Origin: CAZWLY01 sp964634465
Lineage (GTDB): Bacteria; Desulfobacterota; Desulfarculia; G963662305
Direction: 5' to 3'
Length of the DNA: 64,000 nucleotides
NCBI GenBank assembly: GCA_964634465.1
Contig: CAZWLY010000004.1
Location: 186,001-250,000, forward strand
The first letter of the stretch is position 1, and the number at the start of each line of letters is the position of its first letter. Of the stretch, positions 7,698 through 16,378 are shown one piece after another. The notes beneath the pieces were generated by a model. That model was not told where the DNA came from and ran no database searches. It was given only the letters and a program-made list of their open reading frames with translations. A program made the translations under genes and the position numbers.

Positions 7698-8864
7698 ATG
7701 GCGGAGAGAGTGGACTACTACGAAATTCTTGGAGTCTCGGCCAACTGCAGCGCCGAGGAGCTGAAGTCTGCCTATCGCAAGAAGGCGATGCAGTACCATC
7801 CCGACCGCAACCCCGGCGACAAGGAAGCCGAGACCCTGTTCAAGCAGTGCGCCGAGGCCTACGAGGTCTTGAGCGATCCGGAGAAGCGACGCATCTACGA
7901 CCAGTTCGGCCATGAAGGGCTCAACGGCCACGGCTTCCAGGGCTTCTCCGGCTTCGAGGACATCTTCTCCCACTTCTCCGACATCTTCGGCGAGTTCTTC
8001 GGTTTCACCTCCCGGGGGCAGCGGGGCCTGGCCGGCGCCGACCTGCGCTACGACCTGGAGATCGATTTCGAACAGGCCGTCTTCGGGGCCGAGGTGGAGT
8101 TGGAAGTCCCTCGGATGACCACCTGCTTCGACTGCGGCGGCACCGGGGCCAGGCCCGGCACCGACCCCCAGCCCTGCCCGGACTGCCGGGGACGGGGCCA
8201 GATCTACCGCAGCCAGGGCTTCCTGCGCATCGCCGCCGCTTGTCCCACCTGCCGGGGCGAGGGCAAGGTCATCACCGATCCCTGCCCCCGGTGCTACGGC
8301 CAAGGTCGGACCCGTCAGACGGCCAGGGTGAAGGTCAAGATTCCGGCCGGGGTGGACACCGGCTCGCGCCTGAGGCTCAGGGGCGAGGGCGAGGACGGCC
8401 TTCGCGGCGGTCCGCCCGGCGATCTCTACGTCGTCTTGAAGGTCAAGGAAGACGAGCGCTTCGTGCGCGAGGGCGACAACCTGATCCACACCGTCCACCT
8501 CGACATGGCCGCCGCCGCCTTGGGTGTCCAGATCGAAATCCCCACCCTGGGCGAGCCCAAGGCGCTCAAGATCCCGGCCGGCGTCCAGTCCGGCCACGTC
8601 TTCCAGCTTCGGGGAGAGGGCGTGCCCCGTCTCAGGGGTTACGGCCGGGGTGATCTGCTGGTCCAGGTCATCGTCGACACCCCGAGAAAGCTGACCGCCC
8701 GCCAGAAGGAGTTGCTCAGGGAGTTCGCCGAGATCGAGGCCGAAAAGGCCGGTGGCGGCGGCTTTATCGACGGCCTGAAGAAAATGGCCTCCAAGGCGGC
8801 CGGCTTGAGCGGTAACGGCAAAAAGTCCAAGGCCAAAGCCGAAAAGAGCGACCAGACCGGATAG
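7698..8864 (+). CDS. dnaJ: Chaperone DnaJ
   Basis: A 388-residue type I Hsp40 that delivers clients to DnaK and stimulates its ATPase. The J domain (about 5-70) has HPD at residues 34-36; a Gly/Phe-rich linker follows to about 110; the zinc domain has four CxxCxGxG repeats (Cys pairs at 143/146, 160/163, 182/185, 196/199); then the two C-terminal beta-barrel domains and a charged, Lys-rich tail. dnaK and grpE are not next to it. It is 8 bases upstream of moaC, so the two are likely co-transcribed. Confidence 0.95.
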   Translation: MAERVDYYEILGVSANCSAEELKSAYRKKAMQYHPDRNPGDKEAETLFKQCAEAYEVLSDPEKRRIYDQFGHEGLNGHGFQGFSGFEDIFSHFSDIFGEFFGFTSRGQRGLAGADLRYDLEIDFEQAVFGAEVELEVPRMTTCFDCGGTGARPGTDPQPCPDCRGRGQIYRSQGFLRIAAACPTCRGEGKVITDPCPRCYGQGRTRQTARVKVKIPAGVDTGSRLRLRGEGEDGLRGGPPGDLYVVLKVKEDERFVREGDNLIHTVHLDMAAAALGVQIEIPTLGEPKALKIPAGVQSGHVFQLRGEGVPRLRGYGRGDLLVQVIVDTPRKLTARQKELLREFAEIEAEKAGGGGFIDGLKKMASKAAGLSGNGKKSKAKAEKSDQTG

Positions 8865-8872
8865 GAGGGGCG

Positions 8873-9343
8873 ATGGGGCTTTCCCACGTTGACGACAAGG
8901 GTCAGGCCAGGATGGTGGACGTCACCGACAAGGCGGCCACCCGCCGAGTGGCCCGGGCCGTGGGAACGATCAAGCTGGGAGCCGAGGCCCTGAGCGCACT
9001 CCAGGAGAACCGGGCGGCCAAGGGCGACGTCCTGGGCGCCGCCCGGCTGGCCGGGATCATGGCCGCCAAGAAGACGCCCGAACTCATCCCCCTCTGTCAC
9101 CCCCTGCCCATCTCTTCGGTCAAGGTCGATCTCGACGTCAACGAGGCCGAATCGAGCGTCGAGGTCACGGCCGAGGCCAAGACCACCGCCGTCACCGGGG
9201 TGGAAATGGAGGCCCTGACCGCGGCCAGCGTGGCGCTTTTGACCGTCTACGACATGCTCAAGGCGGTGGACAAATCCATGGTCATCGGCCCGATCAGACT
9301 GGTCTACAAATCGGGCGGCAAGAGCGGCGTCTACCAGGCCTGA
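8873..9343 (+). CDS. moaC: Cyclic pyranopterin monophosphate synthase MoaC
   Basis: A 156-residue enzyme of molybdenum (or tungsten) cofactor synthesis that converts the MoaA product to cyclic pyranopterin monophosphate. Conserved blocks are LIPLCHPLPIS and TGVEMEALTAASVALLTVYD, and the N-terminal VDVTDK is also typical. The length is normal. A GGAGGGG lies 5 bases before the ATG, and the gap to dnaJ is only 8 bases. No other Mo-cofactor synthesis gene is adjacent, although a MOSC protein lies at 33 kb. Confidence 0.95.
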   Translation: MGLSHVDDKGQARMVDVTDKAATRRVARAVGTIKLGAEALSALQENRAAKGDVLGAARLAGIMAAKKTPELIPLCHPLPISSVKVDLDVNEAESSVEVTAEAKTTAVTGVEMEALTAASVALLTVYDMLKAVDKSMVIGPIRLVYKSGGKSGVYQA

Positions 9344-9359
9344 TCGGCCGCCCAAACCC

Positions 9360-9388
9360 TTTACACGTGCCTGGTAACGTGCTAAAGA
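9360..9388 (+). promoter_or_regulatory. Sigma-70-like promoter for the dksA-family gene
   Basis: TTTACA, a 17-base spacer, then TAAAGA, placed 34 bases before the start of the DksA-family gene. The spacer contains a repeated ACGTGC motif that could be an operator or part of the discriminator region. Confidence 0.5.
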
Positions 9389-9421
9389 GAATAACCTTTG
9401 CAGTTTACCTGGGAGTAGGTA

Positions 9422-9784
9422 ATGAAAAAAGAGCAGCTTGAGGAGTTCCGCAAAATCCTGAACGAGCGGCTCGCTGAGCTGATCGACGAGGCGGCCAAGA
9501 CCGTCTCCGGTATGACCGACACCAAGGAGAATCTGCCCGACCCGACCGACCGGGCCACCATGGAGTGGGACCAGAACTTCATGCTCCGCATCCGCGATCG
9601 GGAGAGGAAGCTGATCAGCAAGATCAGGAAGGCCTTGGAGCGGATAGACGACGGCAGCTACGGCATCTGCGACGGCTGCGGCGAGGAGATCGGCCTCGAG
9701 CGGCTCAAGGCCCGGCCGGTGACCACGCTGTGCATTGAGTGCAAGACGGCTCAAGAGGCCAAGGAGAAGGCCAGGGGCCTTTAG
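9422..9784 (+). CDS. dksA: DksA/TraR family RNA polymerase-binding factor
   Basis: A 120-residue factor that enters the RNA polymerase secondary channel and, with ppGpp, tunes transcription initiation. It has an N-terminal coiled coil whose tip carries DPTDRA (40-45), matching the DxxDxA tip motif of DksA, and a C4 zinc finger (Cys 83, 86, 104, 107) in GICDGCGEEI and LCIECK. It is shorter than E. coli DksA (151 residues), which is usual for this phylum. A separate promoter precedes it. Confidence 0.9.
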   Translation: MKKEQLEEFRKILNERLAELIDEAAKTVSGMTDTKENLPDPTDRATMEWDQNFMLRIRDRERKLISKIRKALERIDDGSYGICDGCGEEIGLERLKARPVTTLCIECKTAQEAKEKARGL

Positions 9785-9885
9785 CCCGGATATTTCATGA
9801 GCGATTTGCTGGGACTTCCAACTTCCGCCCGCGGGGCTTGGTTCACGGTTTCGGCCCTCGGCCCGGCGTTCAGGCGCGCCGCAGG

Positions 9886-9926
9886 CGATATCCCCTCACT
9901 TGCGGCGGGGTTGTTTATCTTCGCGT
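9886..9926 (+). repeat. Dispersed intergenic repeat, short copy B
   Basis: CGATATCCCCTCACTTGCGG and the following CGGGGTTGTTTATCTTCG align with the conserved half of copy C at 11.48 kb (CGATACCCCGTCGCTGGCGG then CGGGGTTGCTCATTTTCG). It lies upstream of the sugar transferase, in the same orientation as copy C downstream of it. The 235-base gap around it holds no convincing gene. Confidence 0.6.
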
Positions 9927-10019
9927 TTCGCCAGCGGATTTGGCCCTCTCGTTACGATCACGCGCGCCACATCCGGGCCATAAAATAATTAAGTCAAGCT
10001 CTATTCAGCCGGGGCGGTC

Positions 10020-11417
10020 ATGCTGGTCCAAAGGCTCCAATTCTACCGTTCCGTACTCCTGCTCTCCGACGCCCTGGTTATCGCCGCCACCTGGATCGCG
10101 GCCTACTTCATCCGTTTTCACCTCCCCCTGATCGCCGTCACCAAGGGCGTGCCGCCCTTCTCCCTCTATCTCAAGGGGTTGATTCTGGTCGAGGTGATCT
10201 GGCTGACGACCTTCTATTTTACCGGCCTCTACAAGGTGACCACCCGCAACACCCGCCAGTTGATGGTCGTCTTGGCCAGGGCCGAGGTGGTCGCCTTCTT
10301 GACCCTGATCGCAATCACCTGGTTCACCCACCGCCAGACCTTTTCCCGGATCGTTTTTCTGTTCTTCTTCGTCCTGTCCTACTTCGCCCTGGCCGGGGCG
10401 CGAATGTGGCTCAAGCGGCGCTTCGTGCTGGCCGATCGACCGGGATTCAAGGTCAGGACGCTCATCGTCGGCGTGGGCGAGTTGGGCGAGCGGACCGCCG
10501 AGCGCCTCTGCCTGAGGCCCGAGTTGGGGGTGGAGGTGGTCGGTTTTCTGGCCGAGCGCCCCGATCAGGCCCCGCCCCAGGTCTGCGACCGGCCGGTTCT
10601 GGGCGGCTACGAGGAGTTGGACCGGATCATCGGCGAGATGGGCGTCGGCCTGGTCTTCATCGCCCTGCCTCTGGAGTCGCAGCACCGCCTGGGCGAGATC
10701 ATCGCCTCGATCACCAACGATATGGTCGATGTCAAGGTGGTCCCGGACCTGGGCCGGTTCATGGCGCTGAGGAGTTCGATCGAGGAACTGGACGGCCTGC
10801 CCATCGTCAGCCTGAGGGAATCGCCCATGCACGGCTGGAACCAGGTGCTGAAGAGGGCCCTGGACATCGCCGTGGCCGTGCCGGCCCTGATCATCAGCTC
10901 GCCGATCATGCTCTTGGCCGCCATCGCCATCAAGCTGACCTCCAAGGGACCGGTCTTGTATCGCCAGGAGCGGATGGGCCTCGACGGCCAGATCTTCAAC
11001 ATGGCCAAGTTCAGAACGATGAGGGTCGATGCCGAGGAGAAGACCGGACCGGTCTGGGCCAAGCGCGACGATCCCCGGCGGACTCTGGTCGGCCGGTTCC
11101 TGCGCCGCTTCTCCATCGACGAACTGCCCCAATTGGTCCACGTCTTGAAAGGCGAGATGTCCCTGGTCGGCCCCCGCCCCGAACGGCCCGAGTTCATCGA
11201 GCAGTTCAAGACCCGCATCCCCAAGTACATGGCCCGCCACAAGATGAAGGCCGGCATGACCGGCCTGGCCCAAGTCAAGGGCTATCGGGGCAACACTTCG
11301 ATCGAGGGCCGCATCGAGTACGATCTGGAATACATCAAGAACTGGTCGGTCGGGCTCGATCTGAAGATCATGGCCCGGACGATATGGCTGATTCTGGTCG
11401 ATCGCAACGCCTATTGA
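10020..11417 (+). CDS. Polyprenyl-phosphate sugar-1-phosphate transferase (WcaJ-like)
   Basis: A 465-residue inner-membrane enzyme that moves a sugar-1-phosphate from a nucleotide sugar to undecaprenyl phosphate, the first step of exopolysaccharide or O-antigen assembly. The N-terminus has about four helices, then a nucleotide-binding-like domain (LIVGVGELGERTAERL), then a fifth helix (ALDIAVAVPALIISSPIML) and the catalytic C-terminal domain with FNMAKFRTM, the DELPQL motif and SLVGPRPE. Length is typical for the long WcaJ/WbaP type. Oddly, no other polysaccharide gene is adjacent; copies of a dispersed repeat lie on both sides. Confidence 0.92.
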   Translation: MLVQRLQFYRSVLLLSDALVIAATWIAAYFIRFHLPLIAVTKGVPPFSLYLKGLILVEVIWLTTFYFTGLYKVTTRNTRQLMVVLARAEVVAFLTLIAITWFTHRQTFSRIVFLFFFVLSYFALAGARMWLKRRFVLADRPGFKVRTLIVGVGELGERTAERLCLRPELGVEVVGFLAERPDQAPPQVCDRPVLGGYEELDRIIGEMGVGLVFIALPLESQHRLGEIIASITNDMVDVKVVPDLGRFMALRSSIEELDGLPIVSLRESPMHGWNQVLKRALDIAVAVPALIISSPIMLLAAIAIKLTSKGPVLYRQERMGLDGQIFNMAKFRTMRVDAEEKTGPVWAKRDDPRRTLVGRFLRRFSIDELPQLVHVLKGEMSLVGPRPERPEFIEQFKTRIPKYMARHKMKAGMTGLAQVKGYRGNTSIEGRIEYDLEYIKNWSVGLDLKIMARTIWLILVDRNAY

Positions 11418-11419
11418 GC

Positions 11420-11517
11420 CCCCACGGGGGATTCATTCCCCGCAACTTGCGGCGAAAAAACGACTCTGCCTCTGTTACCGATACCCCGTCGCTGGCGGCG
11501 GGGTTGCTCATTTTCGG
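11420..11517 (+). repeat. Dispersed intergenic repeat, copy C (full)
   Basis: The best-defined copy with that at 58.0 kb. It starts with CCCCACGGGGGAT, continues through CTTGCGGC and ends with the block from AACGACTC to TCATT. Over that 54-base block I count 47 identities with copy D. It begins three bases after the stop of the sugar transferase. The ends carry short complementary GC blocks (CCCCACGGGG), so the transcript could fold. Confidence 0.75.
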
Positions 11518-11796
11518 TAGATGGGCCGCTCTCGCAGCCGCCCCCGCCGAGTGACAATTGCTTAGAGAGGCGATCGGACGCCTGTCAGCGTCCAGGCCGG
11601 AGTCGTTTCGTTTTCGGGGAGGGATATCTTTGGCCGGATCGGCTCTCCGGTCGGCTAGAATTACGCCCTCAACCTTCCAGGGCCTGGTCTTAGGCGGGAC
11701 GGCCGGCTCGCCCCCGGCGCGCCCCGCCGTGACCCTTGAAGATTCCGGTCGATGCGCCGGAACGAGGCATGGGCGGCTCGCTCCGGCTGGATAGGT
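11518..11796. other. Intergenic region after the sugar transferase
   Basis: Together with copy C this makes about 380 bases without a gene. I see no coding motif, tRNA or clear terminator. The two flanking genes are convergent. Confidence 0.4.
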
Positions 11797-13140
11797 CTAG
11801 GCTCCCGCTTTCGGCGAACCGCAGACCTCGACGAGCACCTCGCGGAAAATTTCCAGACAGACCTGAATCTCGTCCGAAGACACGCTCAGGGCCGGGCAGA
11901 AGCGGACGGTGTTCTGGCCGCAGCCCAGCAGCAGCAGGCCCTTCTCGAAGGCCCGGGCGATGACCTGGCCCTGCCAGTCCGAGGCCCGCTCCTTGCTCTC
12001 CCGATCCTTGACCAGCTCGGCGCCGACCATCAGCCCCTTGCCGCGCACGTCGCCCAGGCACTCGAACTCGGCCTGGAGTTCCCTCAAGCCCTTCATCAGC
12101 TCCTCGCCCCGCTCGGCCGCGTTTTCGACCAAACCCCGCTCCAGAAGGTCGATCGTGGCCAGCGCCGCGGCGCAGCAGACCGGGTTGCCGCCGAAGGTGG
12201 AGGCGTGGGAGCCGGCCTCCCAGGTCATCAACTCGGCCCAGGCGACCATCGCCCCCAGCGGCATGCCCGAGGCGATGCCCTTGGCCAGGGCGATGATGTC
12301 CGGCTCGACTCCGAAATGCTCGCTGGCGAACATCCGACCCGTCCGGCCCATGCCCGATTGAACCTCGTCGGCCACGTAGAGGATGCCGTAACGGCCGATG
12401 ATCTCCTTCAACCGCGGGTGGAACTCCGGCGGCGGGACGATGTAGCCGCCCTCGCCCTGGATCGGCTCGACGAAGACGGCGGCCACCTCCTCGGGCGGCA
12501 TGATCGTCTTAAACAGCGTCTCCTCGATCCACCTGACGCACTCCAGTTCGCAGGAGGGATAGTCGAGGTTGTAGGGGCAGCGGTAGCAATAGGGGTAGGG
12601 CACGTGGGTGATGCCCGGCACCAGTGGATTGTAGTGCTTCTTCTGGATCGCCTTGGAGGCGGTCAGCGACAGGGCGCCCATGGTCCGGCCGTGGAAGGCG
12701 CCGAAGAAGGCGATGTTCAACTCCCGCTGGGTCCGCCAGCGGGCCAGCTTGAAGGCCGCCTCGACCGCCTCGGCGCCGGAGTTGGCGAAGAACACCTTCC
12801 GGGCGCCCTCGCCGGGCGAGATGGCGTTGAGCTTCTCGGCCAGGAGCATCTGGGGGGTGTAGTAGAAATCGGTGCCGGACATATGCAACAGCTTGCCGGC
12901 CTGATCCCTGATCGCCTCCACCACCTCGGGGTGGCAGTGGCCGGTGGCGGTCACGGCGATACCCGAGGTGAAGTCCAGAAAGACGTTGCCGTCCGGGTCT
13001 TCGATCCACAGGCCTTCCCCTCGGGCGGCGACCAGGGGATAAGCCCTGGTGTAAGAAGGCGAAATGTAGCGTCCGTCCAGCTCGATCCAGCGACTGGCTT
13101 TCTCTCCGGGCACCTTCCCGGCGACGATCGGTCTCCGCAT
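11797..13140 (-). CDS. Class III PLP aminotransferase / racemase family
   Basis: A 447-residue fold-type I PLP enzyme of the acetylornithine/4-aminobutyrate aminotransferase family. Visible blocks: FANSGAEAVEAAFKLAR (phosphate-binding), AFHGRTMGALSLT, VADEVQSGMGRTG (PLP-ring Asp), LAKGIASGMPLGA (Schiff-base Lys) and HASTFGGNP. The Cys-rich insert CYRCPYNLDYPSCELEC is typical of the subgroup that includes archaeal broad-substrate amino-acid racemases and omega-aminotransferases, so a racemase is possible. I start at the ATG after TTGGAGG rather than an earlier in-frame codon that overlaps this ribosome site. It lies alone; the substrate is not determined. Confidence 0.82.
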   Translation of the reverse strand: MRRPIVAGKVPGEKASRWIELDGRYISPSYTRAYPLVAARGEGLWIEDPDGNVFLDFTSGIAVTATGHCHPEVVEAIRDQAGKLLHMSGTDFYYTPQMLLAEKLNAISPGEGARKVFFANSGAEAVEAAFKLARWRTQRELNIAFFGAFHGRTMGALSLTASKAIQKKHYNPLVPGITHVPYPYCYRCPYNLDYPSCELECVRWIEETLFKTIMPPEEVAAVFVEPIQGEGGYIVPPPEFHPRLKEIIGRYGILYVADEVQSGMGRTGRMFASEHFGVEPDIIALAKGIASGMPLGAMVAWAELMTWEAGSHASTFGGNPVCCAAALATIDLLERGLVENAAERGEELMKGLRELQAEFECLGDVRGKGLMVGAELVKDRESKERASDWQGQVIARAFEKGLLLLGCGQNTVRFCPALSVSSDEIQVCLEIFREVLVEVCGSPKAGA

Positions 13141-13289
13141 GATAACCTCCAACGACTCATGAATGTTCGGAGCATGTCTACCAGATCGGACCGGGGGAAG
13201 TCCAGCGCTATGATCCGGCCGGGTCCGGGGCTTGGAGAGATGTTTTGAATGTGTTATCTTTAAGCCCCTGGTTCGGTTCCGGAGGGGGC

Positions 13290-13889
13290 ATGAGAACTGA
13301 AGGACTGGATTGGCTTCGAATCGCTTTGGCCGCGCCGGCGCCGTTGTTTATCGCCAAAAAAAACGGCGAATTGATCGGCATGAGCCAGATGTTGTTCGAT
13401 ATCGTTCAAAGCGAGGCCAAGCTCATCGACCACCTGCTGGCCCCTGAATCCAGGTCCGGCGGGCGGTTGGCGGCCAAGGCCGAGCCGTTCCCGGCCCCGC
13501 CGATCAAGGTCTCGGTCACCCTGCCCGACGGCCGGCCGGCGATCATGAGCCTGAGGGCGGTCGAGGACAGCGAGCTGATCGTCGGCGAAATAAGGCCCAG
13601 CGACGATGAAGCGGTCAGCGAGGCCGAGAAGCTGGAAGGGGTCATCCAGATGGCCCGGGCCTTGGGCCACGAGCTCAACCAGCCGCTGACGGTGATCATG
13701 GGTCAGGCGGAGATACTCTTGATGCGCCTCAAGGACGACGAGGGGGCCAAGAGACGTCTGGAGACGATCATCGCCGAGGTGGAGCGGATGGAGGAACTGA
13801 CCAGGAAGCTGTCCCGGATCGTTCGCTACAAGACCCAGACCTACGCTGACGGCACGCCCTACCTGGACATCCACAAGTCGGCCGAATAG
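13290..13889 (+). CDS. Histidine-kinase-like protein without ATPase domain
   Basis: About 199 residues: a PAS-like N-terminal half and a HisKA dimerisation helix pair with the phospho-accepting His in LGHELNQPLTVIMGQAE. The frame ends after the second helix (SRIVRYKTQTY...), and no HATPase_c domain follows, since the next gene is convergent and starts 7 bases away. It could be a phosphotransfer protein, a kinase partner completed in trans, or a dominant regulator. I prefer the ATG after GGAGGGGGC; an earlier ATG 45 bases upstream is possible. Confidence 0.7.
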   Translation: MRTEGLDWLRIALAAPAPLFIAKKNGELIGMSQMLFDIVQSEAKLIDHLLAPESRSGGRLAAKAEPFPAPPIKVSVTLPDGRPAIMSLRAVEDSELIVGEIRPSDDEAVSEAEKLEGVIQMARALGHELNQPLTVIMGQAEILLMRLKDDEGAKRRLETIIAEVERMEELTRKLSRIVRYKTQTYADGTPYLDIHKSAE

Positions 13890-13896
13890 CCTCGCC

Positions 13897-15021
13897 TCAG
13901 CCGATGTATCGCCGCGGATTGAACCCGCCCAAGGTGCAAAGCAACTCGTAGGAGATACTCCCGGCCGCCTCGGCCACCTCCTCGGCCCGTAACACCGCCC
14001 CCTCCTGCCGGCCCAGGGCGACGACCACGTCGCCGACCTCGACCCCTTCGAGACCGGTGATGTCCAGCATGGTCAAATTCATGCACACCCGGCCGATGAT
14101 CGGCGCCCGCCGGCCGTTGGCCAGCATCGAACCCCGGTTGGAAAGCCGGCGGGACAGGCCGTGGCCGTATCCCAGCGGGACCACGCCGATCCGGATCGGC
14201 GTTGGGGCCCGGTAGGTCAAGCCGTAGCTCACCCCCCGGCCGGCCTCCACCTCCCGAATCTGGATCAGCCTGGTTTTCAGGGTCATCACCGGCTCCAGCT
14301 CGGGCTTGTTGTGGAGCCCGTCGCCGGGCAGGCAGCCGTAGAGCATGATCCCCGGCCGGACCAGGTCGAAACGGGCCTGGGGCAGGTCGATCAGCCCGGC
14401 CGAGTTGGCCAGGGAGTTGAGGTCCAACTCCAGCCCGATATCACCGGCCAGGCCCAAAGCGGCCTTGAAGCGTTCGATCTGTTGTTCGGCGGCGGTCTTG
14501 TCCGCCTCGTCGGCCGTGGCCAGGTGCGAGGCCAACCCCCTGACCGCCAGGCCGTCCAGTTCCTTGAGCCGCCTCAAGACCTCGCCCAAGCCGTCGAGAT
14601 CGAAACCCAGTCTGGTCATGCCGGTGTCGATCTTGATCAGGACCTGGGCCCGGCGGCCCAGATTCCGGGCCGCTGCGGCCAGCGCTTCGGCCGTCTCCAG
14701 GTCGAAGACGAAGGGCAGGGCCTTCAGCCGGACCGCCTGCGCGGCCTCCCGGGGCAGGAGGCCGGCCAGCACCGCCACCGGCAGGCCGACCCCGGCCCGG
14801 CGCAGCTCTTCCACCTCGTCGAGACGGGCGACGCCCAGGTATTCGGCCCCCTCGGCCGCCAGCCGCCGGGCGGCCGGAATGAGGCCATGCCCGTAGGCGT
14901 CGGCCTTGACCACCCCCATCACCCGCACTCCCGCCCCGGCCAGCCGCCGGGCCAGCCGGAAGTTGGCGCTGAGGGCCCCGAGATCAATGACCGCCTGGCG
15001 GTCCAGAAAATCGTCGTTCAT
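13897..15021 (-). CDS. alr: Alanine racemase
   Basis: A 374-residue PLP enzyme that interconverts L- and D-alanine for peptidoglycan. The N-terminal barrel has the PLP Lys in VVKADAYGHG (K39), and the second catalytic base is the Tyr in RGVSYGLTYRA (about 265). Other family blocks are KIDTGMTRLGF and GRVCMNLTMLD. It is the last gene of a three-gene minus-strand operon: pmbA ends 10 bases before its start. The length is normal. Confidence 0.95.
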   Translation of the reverse strand: MNDDFLDRQAVIDLGALSANFRLARRLAGAGVRVMGVVKADAYGHGLIPAARRLAAEGAEYLGVARLDEVEELRRAGVGLPVAVLAGLLPREAAQAVRLKALPFVFDLETAEALAAAARNLGRRAQVLIKIDTGMTRLGFDLDGLGEVLRRLKELDGLAVRGLASHLATADEADKTAAEQQIERFKAALGLAGDIGLELDLNSLANSAGLIDLPQARFDLVRPGIMLYGCLPGDGLHNKPELEPVMTLKTRLIQIREVEAGRGVSYGLTYRAPTPIRIGVVPLGYGHGLSRRLSNRGSMLANGRRAPIIGRVCMNLTMLDITGLEGVEVGDVVVALGRQEGAVLRAEEVAEAAGSISYELLCTLGGFNPRRYIG

Positions 15022-15031
15022 CTCTCTTCAC

Positions 15032-16378
15032 TCAACCGGCCACGTCCAGCCGTCCGATGGTCAGGCTCGGTGAACCGACCCGCCCCAGGAACCTCAGGTC
15101 GCCGCCGACCACCTCCACCCGGCCGAAGAGATCGACCAGGTTGCCGGAGATGGCCGCGCCCTGAACCGGAAAGCTCTTTCGCCCGCCTTCGATCCAGTGG
15201 CCGGCCGCCCCGAGGGAGAAATCGCCCGAGATGGGATCGGCGGTGTGGAGACCCATCACCTCGGTGATGAAAAATCCGTCGGCGATGTCGCCGATGAGCT
15301 CCTCGACCGTCCCCCGGCCGGGCACGATGTAGAGATTGCTCACCCCGGCCGAGGGCGGGGCCTTGAGCGAGGGCCGGAAGCCGTTGCCGGTGGAAACCGC
15401 CCCGCCGCCCTCACGAGCCGCGGCCAGGCGATCGTAGAGAAAGCCTCTCAACACGCCGCCGGACATCAGCTCGGTCCGCTGCTGGGGCGTGCCCTCGTCG
15501 TCGAAGGGGCTGCTGCCGGCGCCGGCGGGGTAGAGGCCGTCATCGACGATGTCGATCTTCTCCGAAAAAACTTTTCGGCCGATCCGACCGGCCAGGAGAG
15601 ACTTGCCCTTCTGGACGTTTTCGGCCAGGAAGGGCCCGGCCAGAACCGAAAGCAGTTGGGCCGAGGTGACGTTGTCGAAGACGACGGGGTAGGGGCCGGT
15701 CTTGCCCTTCCTCGCCCCCAACAGTCCGACCGCCTGGGCCGCCGCCCGCCGCCCGCACTCGGCCGCGTCGAGCCGGTCGAAAAACGGCGAGAAGTCGAAG
15801 TCCCAACCCATCTGGCTCTCGTCGCCGTCCTGGACCAGAAGACCCAGGGAGACGTGGCAGCCGGTCCGCCGGCGGTTAAGGTCCAGCCCCCTGGAGTTCA
15901 TCAGCCAGGTTTGGGAGACGCTCTCCTCGTACTCGGCCCGACGGACCTTGATCACCCGCCGGTCGAAGGCCAGTGCGGCCGCCTCCATCTCCAGGGGCTT
16001 TTGGGCCTTGGCCGCCTGGTCGATGTCGCTGAGGGCTTCGTCGAAGACGTCCACCTCGGGCAGCTCGTCCGGCCTGTCGGCCAGGCACTGCTCACCGGCC
16101 AGGACCGGCTCCGGCGTCGCCTCCTCGGCCAAGGCGGCGGCCTGTCGCGCCGTCCGCTCGAGGGTGGCGGGCGAGAGATCGAAGGTGTAGGCCGAACCCG
16201 CCTTCTGGTCCTTGAACGCCCGGACGGCCAGGCCGGTCTCCTTGGCGCGGGTCAGAGTCTCGATGGTCCCTTCCTTGGCGCCGAGGCTGAGCTCCTCGCG
16301 CGAGGCGACCATCACCTCCCAACCGTCCAGTCCCAGGCCGGCCAGGATGTCGGCCGCCTGCCGGGCCGCCCGGCGCAT
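15032..16378 (-). CDS. pmbA: TldD/PmbA family metallopeptidase subunit (PmbA)
   Basis: About 448 residues. TldD and PmbA (TldE) form a protease that removes leader peptides and processes modified peptides such as microcin B17. This protein matches the PmbA side: ASREELSLGAKEGTIETL at the N-terminus, an FDNVTSAQLLSVL block and a C-terminal half with LFGRVEVVGGDLRF. I see no HExxxH zinc motif, which in the complex belongs to TldD, and there is no tldD in the window. The start ATG overlaps the stop of the upstream acetyltransferase by one base (TGATG), so coupling is likely. The first residues are MRRAARQ. Confidence 0.87.
   Translation of the reverse strand: MRRAARQAADILAGLGLDGWEVMVASREELSLGAKEGTIETLTRAKETGLAVRAFKDQKAGSAYTFDLSPATLERTARQAAALAEEATPEPVLAGEQCLADRPDELPEVDVFDEALSDIDQAAKAQKPLEMEAAALAFDRRVIKVRRAEYEESVSQTWLMNSRGLDLNRRRTGCHVSLGLLVQDGDESQMGWDFDFSPFFDRLDAAECGRRAAAQAVGLLGARKGKTGPYPVVFDNVTSAQLLSVLAGPFLAENVQKGKSLLAGRIGRKVFSEKIDIVDDGLYPAGAGSSPFDDEGTPQQRTELMSGGVLRGFLYDRLAAAREGGGAVSTGNGFRPSLKAPPSAGVSNLYIVPGRGTVEELIGDIADGFFITEVMGLHTADPISGDFSLGAAGHWIEGGRKSFPVQGAAISGNLVDLFGRVEVVGGDLRFLGRVGSPSLTIGRLDVAG

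Noticed and set aside
9797..9988. A 63-codon open frame after the dksA-family gene
   Set aside because: It lacks a ribosome site and family motifs and overlaps the dispersed repeat.
11752..13248. A 498-codon plus-strand frame opposite the class III aminotransferase
   Set aside because: Antisense shadow without motifs; the aminotransferase is unambiguous.
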